A stretch of 64,000 nucleotides of DNA from Todiramphus chloris collaris. Taxonomy: Eukaryota; Chordata; Aves; Coraciiformes; Alcedinidae. The notes under the pieces were generated by a model, which saw nothing but the letters and a program-made list of their open reading frames with translations, searched no databases and was not told the origin of the DNA. Both the position numbers and the translations under genes were made by a program. The stretch's first letter is position 1. Every line of letters starts with the position of its first letter. Of this stretch, positions 60,801 to 64,000 are shown one piece after another. The DNA lies in the NCBI GenBank assembly GCA_025345505.1, contig JANVCC010000030.1, positions 6,376,254-6,440,253 on the forward strand, written 5' to 3'.

Positions 60801-63800
60801 AACCATGTCCATCATACACTGTAATAAACCACAAACTGAAGCCTGCATATCAGCTTTGTGAGTCCAGAGGTATTTGCACCTGGAAGCTTATTTTCAAGGA
60901 ATGAAAGCATAAGGGATTTTTGACCCATCATTTTAATTACAATCTGTGAGAACTAAGGGCACAATTTAGGGAATCTGAGCTGTCTCTTCCAGTGCATAAA
61001 ATGACATTTTCAAATTCTTTTGGAATACAATCGAACAGAAATATCCCTCGGGTTTCTGCCCAGGAACGTGGTCTGATACTGAGCGCTTCAATCTCAGATC
61101 AGCGTGAAAAATTAAAACACTGATATCTTCCATGGCCAGGCAGCTTAATGCTAAGCTATAACTGCTTAACCGCAGGGTTCGCGATGCGCTCCTGCTTGGT
61201 TCCTTCCCAGGGGACAGGTCACATGGTTGGAGGACCACAGTCACAGCTCTGTTGTGACCATCCCCCAGCCCCCTCAGGGGACTGTGCCCTGCTCACAGGT
61301 ACAGCTGAAGGAATGCCCACAGAGCTCTGTTGATAAGAGTGCTTCAGCCCGCACTCCATTTTAACTTCCATCAAAGAAAACTCTTCAGAAAAGTATACTT
61401 CATCAAAAACTTGTTTTCTGCTGAAAAATCAACTAACCAGATCCTAAAGACAATTTTCTAAAGCATGGTTTATCTAACAAGCCTGGACCAGTTTAAAATG
61501 CCACACAGTACTGCCTGAACTCATCCCTTACGGGCAACATTCATCAAGAACCTGTGCAAAAGCTGTACCCTTTGGTTACAGTGGCGGGACCTTGGGCAGC
61601 CTTTGCCATCCCCCGGAGAGCAAGATATTAGTGGGGAGAGATTCCCCATGTACCCCACCCATGAGGCTTCAGGCTGTGTCTAGACTTTATTTACAGGGTA
61701 TGACATTTTAGGTGAGTGCTCACATTGCTTAAGCTTCCCCTGAGCTTTTATGGTTTCATCCCTGTAGGGTTTTCTTTGCTGTCAATTAACACCATGCATT
61801 TTCCGGAAGCTGTGAAATAAAGCCTTTCTTTTCTCCTTTCTTTCTTCCTGCCTTGATGGGTTTTGTTCAATAAACTGCTTTCTCTTGAATAAAAGCACTG
61901 GTGGAGTATCCTGCACAGATCTGACTTCACACACAGTTTACTCCTGCCAGGGAAACAGACATGCCAGCCCGGTGCTGAAGTCTTGAGCAACATCAGAAAC
62001 AGCACAAGCTAGAATGAAAAGCTCATGATGCAAAAGCCACAATTTTCCTTTACTGTCAAATACTTCAGTTTTTGTTGGCATTTTTCTTGTGCTTGGCTTC
62101 TAATATTTTTAGGCATAGGAATCACAGTTGCTCATCTTTCCCTGCAACCGGGACGATATTTCAGCTTCGCATGCACATCGCTCTCCTTCTCCCTCTTTCA
62201 TTCAAACAATTATAGTAATGAAAAATGTCATGTCAGTAAGAAAAGTTTGCTGGTGTTCACCTAATTATGCAAAATTGCTTTCTCATCACTCTGTTCACCT
62301 CTGTTAAATCGAAGTTTCCAGCTATAATTGTTCCTTTGGGCTACCTGAAGAGGTGGATGCTATGAAGCTGGCGGCTCATGCTTCCCTCTGTGCCATCCCT
62401 GCTCTGATCCCGGTGTCTCCAGAGCCCGCAGAGGAAAACCCAGGGTGTTTTTCAGGATCAGAGAAGGTGAGGGGGGAAAGGAGCTGTAGCCCTTGGATCC
62501 CCCACACCACACAGATCCACACTTGTTCATTTTCGTGGGAAGAACCAGCAGCAGAAAGGAAATGATAATTTTCTAAATCAGTCAGACTTGGAAGGAGGAA
62601 TAAACAGTTCCAAATCTGTAGTCCCAGGACATTTTCTCAGAGGGAGGAAAGGAAAGCCTTTAAAGTGCACCAGCAATAAAGTTATAAAAAGTAATGAATT
62701 AACAAGAACAGCTGATGTTAGAGAGCAATAGATAATCTAAACCGACAGACCCCAGCCCACTTTGGCTCTGTTCTGTGCAGATGAACATGTTTAATATGTG
62801 CTGTATGAGTGCAACATTTTATTAAAACAGAAGAGTTTTGTCCATGTGGTCCTTTAATGAATTTGAAACATTATCGAGGATACCTCTTGTACATGACAAA
62901 TGGAGAAAGCTGGCTGGCTGAGGGCTTCTGCATTGATATAAATGTATTTTTATACTGTTGTTGGCTCCATCTCAGGCTTTGCCATCTGTAGCAGAAAATA
63001 TTTCATGTGAAGTAGGCTCTTGACTGTGGTTAGATAACAAAAGGCTTATACTGAAAAGGTTTGTCAGCAAATATCTGCAAGGCTGCTCCAACCAGCCTGT
63101 ATGGCAAAGACTCCAGCAGACCTAGGGAGAGGGGATGGGGACTGCAAGCACCCCTGTTGTACACACTATGTCATAGCTACCTATGGCAAGGGACAAAAAT
63201 GCTGATATTTCAGCTAGAGTGTTTTTTTTTTAACTCAAGCATATAATTGAAAGAACAGTCCTTTATACCTCTGATAATATCGGTTGCATCCAGCTATGCA
63301 TTGGAATAAAAAGATAGCTGCAGTTTACTCAGTGAGGGCTCTATTTAGCATTCCCTACTGCCATAAAAGTCCTATTGTCTCCAGCAGGAGCTTTGCCTGC
63401 TGAAAACAAAAGAAATTCTGAATAGGGACAGAAATAATGCAGCACAATACCCAGCCCTTTCATCCCACCCGCCTCACCCTGAGTTCCGTGGGGTGGGCAC
63501 ACGCTGCCTGGTACCCAGGGGACTCCTGCAGACACATAACCCCTGCCCAGGACATCCCAGTCAGCATCACCTGTAGCTCCTTGGGGACATGCACAAGAGC
63601 TGACCTCAGTTTTGGCAGCCATGGTCCCAGACAGCTGCCTGATAATCACTGTTTTTGTTATTCAGTGGAAGGGACATGTACCAGTGAGTGTAGGGTTGGT
63701 GAGGTGGAGAGGACAAAAAGCTAGAAAGGGAAATTGTTTGCAGTTCCTGGGTCTGATTTTGTGCTGCTGCAGCGTGTACAAATCCCAAGGGGGGAGGGAA

Positions 63801-64000
63801 AAAAAAAAAAAGTGTAAAATTATAGAAATAAGAAGATCATCATCTGAAAACATCTCATAGCTGAGAATAATCTATACAAACACTGCATTTAATCAGGCAG
63901 AGTTCCCTCTCTTTATGGTAAACATCCCCAAAAGGAGGGATGTCGTCATCTCTGCTATTTCAATTCTACTAAGTAAAAATAAAGCAGTGATTTATCATCC
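57846..64000. other. Unique AT-rich non-coding DNA to the window end
   Basis: No gene recognised. Contents include a 13-bp tandem GACTGAACACATC (58336-58361) and an A-rich tract at 58659-58689. GC-richer patches occur at 61170-61330, 62350-62530 and 63440-63620, with frames up to 102 codons that show no family. Donor-like sites (GTGAGT near 61712, GTGAGG near 62467, GTGAGT at 63684) are present without an exon series. Confidence 0.4.
58659..58689. repeat. A-rich tract
   Basis: Runs of A broken by single G residues. It gives rise to the poly-Phe end of a spurious minus-strand frame. Confidence 0.85.

Noticed and set aside
1-64000. CRISPR arrays, operons, tRNA or rRNA genes, mitochondrial insertions, toxin-like or other novel gene systems
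   Set aside because: I looked for regular spaced repeats, cloverleaf patterns, gene clusters and organelle-like stretches and saw none. The composition and repeats are those of ordinary bird nuclear DNA.

Overview
This window looks like non-coding DNA from a bird. The main evidence is the repeat content. Five CR1 LINE 3' ends or fragments carry the typical avian tail (GGTTGGA...GATC...CCAACC...ATTCTATGATTCT or its complement), and a sixth is a weaker match. There are also several avian-type endogenous retrovirus LTRs. Two of these belong to the class III (ERVL-like) group, whose ends read roughly TGTYNTGG...TTAAACCAYGACA. One 347-bp solo LTR has a perfect 6-bp target duplication. The number and apparent youth of the LTRs would fit a songbird, but I cannot place the species from the sequence.

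Layout: bases 1-310 are a dense CpG island, almost certainly the promoter or first-exon region of a gene lying mostly outside the left edge or with its first exon here. From about base 311 to the end the sequence is AT-rich, CpG-poor and unique apart from the interspersed repeats. No reading frame in it shows a protein family, domain, signal peptide, codon-usage bias or exon series that I can recognise. The longest open frame has 166 codons (8092-8592) and is what chance allows in 64 kb. I therefore call no protein-coding gene. The window is best read as an intergenic desert or the inside of a very long intron.

Repeats, left to right: CR1 tail (1270-1335), compact LTR (2847-3030), CR1 (3966-4188), ERVL-like LTR on the minus strand (9214-9676), ERVL-like LTR on the minus strand (19004-19486), CR1 (34945-35057), CR1 minus (38427-38645), CR1 minus (45378-45525), possible LTR minus (47845-48110), long CR1 fragment minus (52215-52673), solo LTR minus (56373-56719), and a short ERVL-like LTR end (57803-57845). 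No internal retroviral coding region was seen; all LTRs appear solitary.

Between the repeats are several AT-rich stretches with many TAAT/ATTA cores that look like conserved non-coding elements of a regulatory desert. Conservation cannot be tested here. The most unusual structures are two palindromes lying back to back at 32231-32278, a pair of adjacent hairpins at 35722-35790, and a T17-G13 junction followed by a G-rich run at 10450-10492. I found no convincing new multi-gene system, RNA gene, CRISPR array or tRNA.
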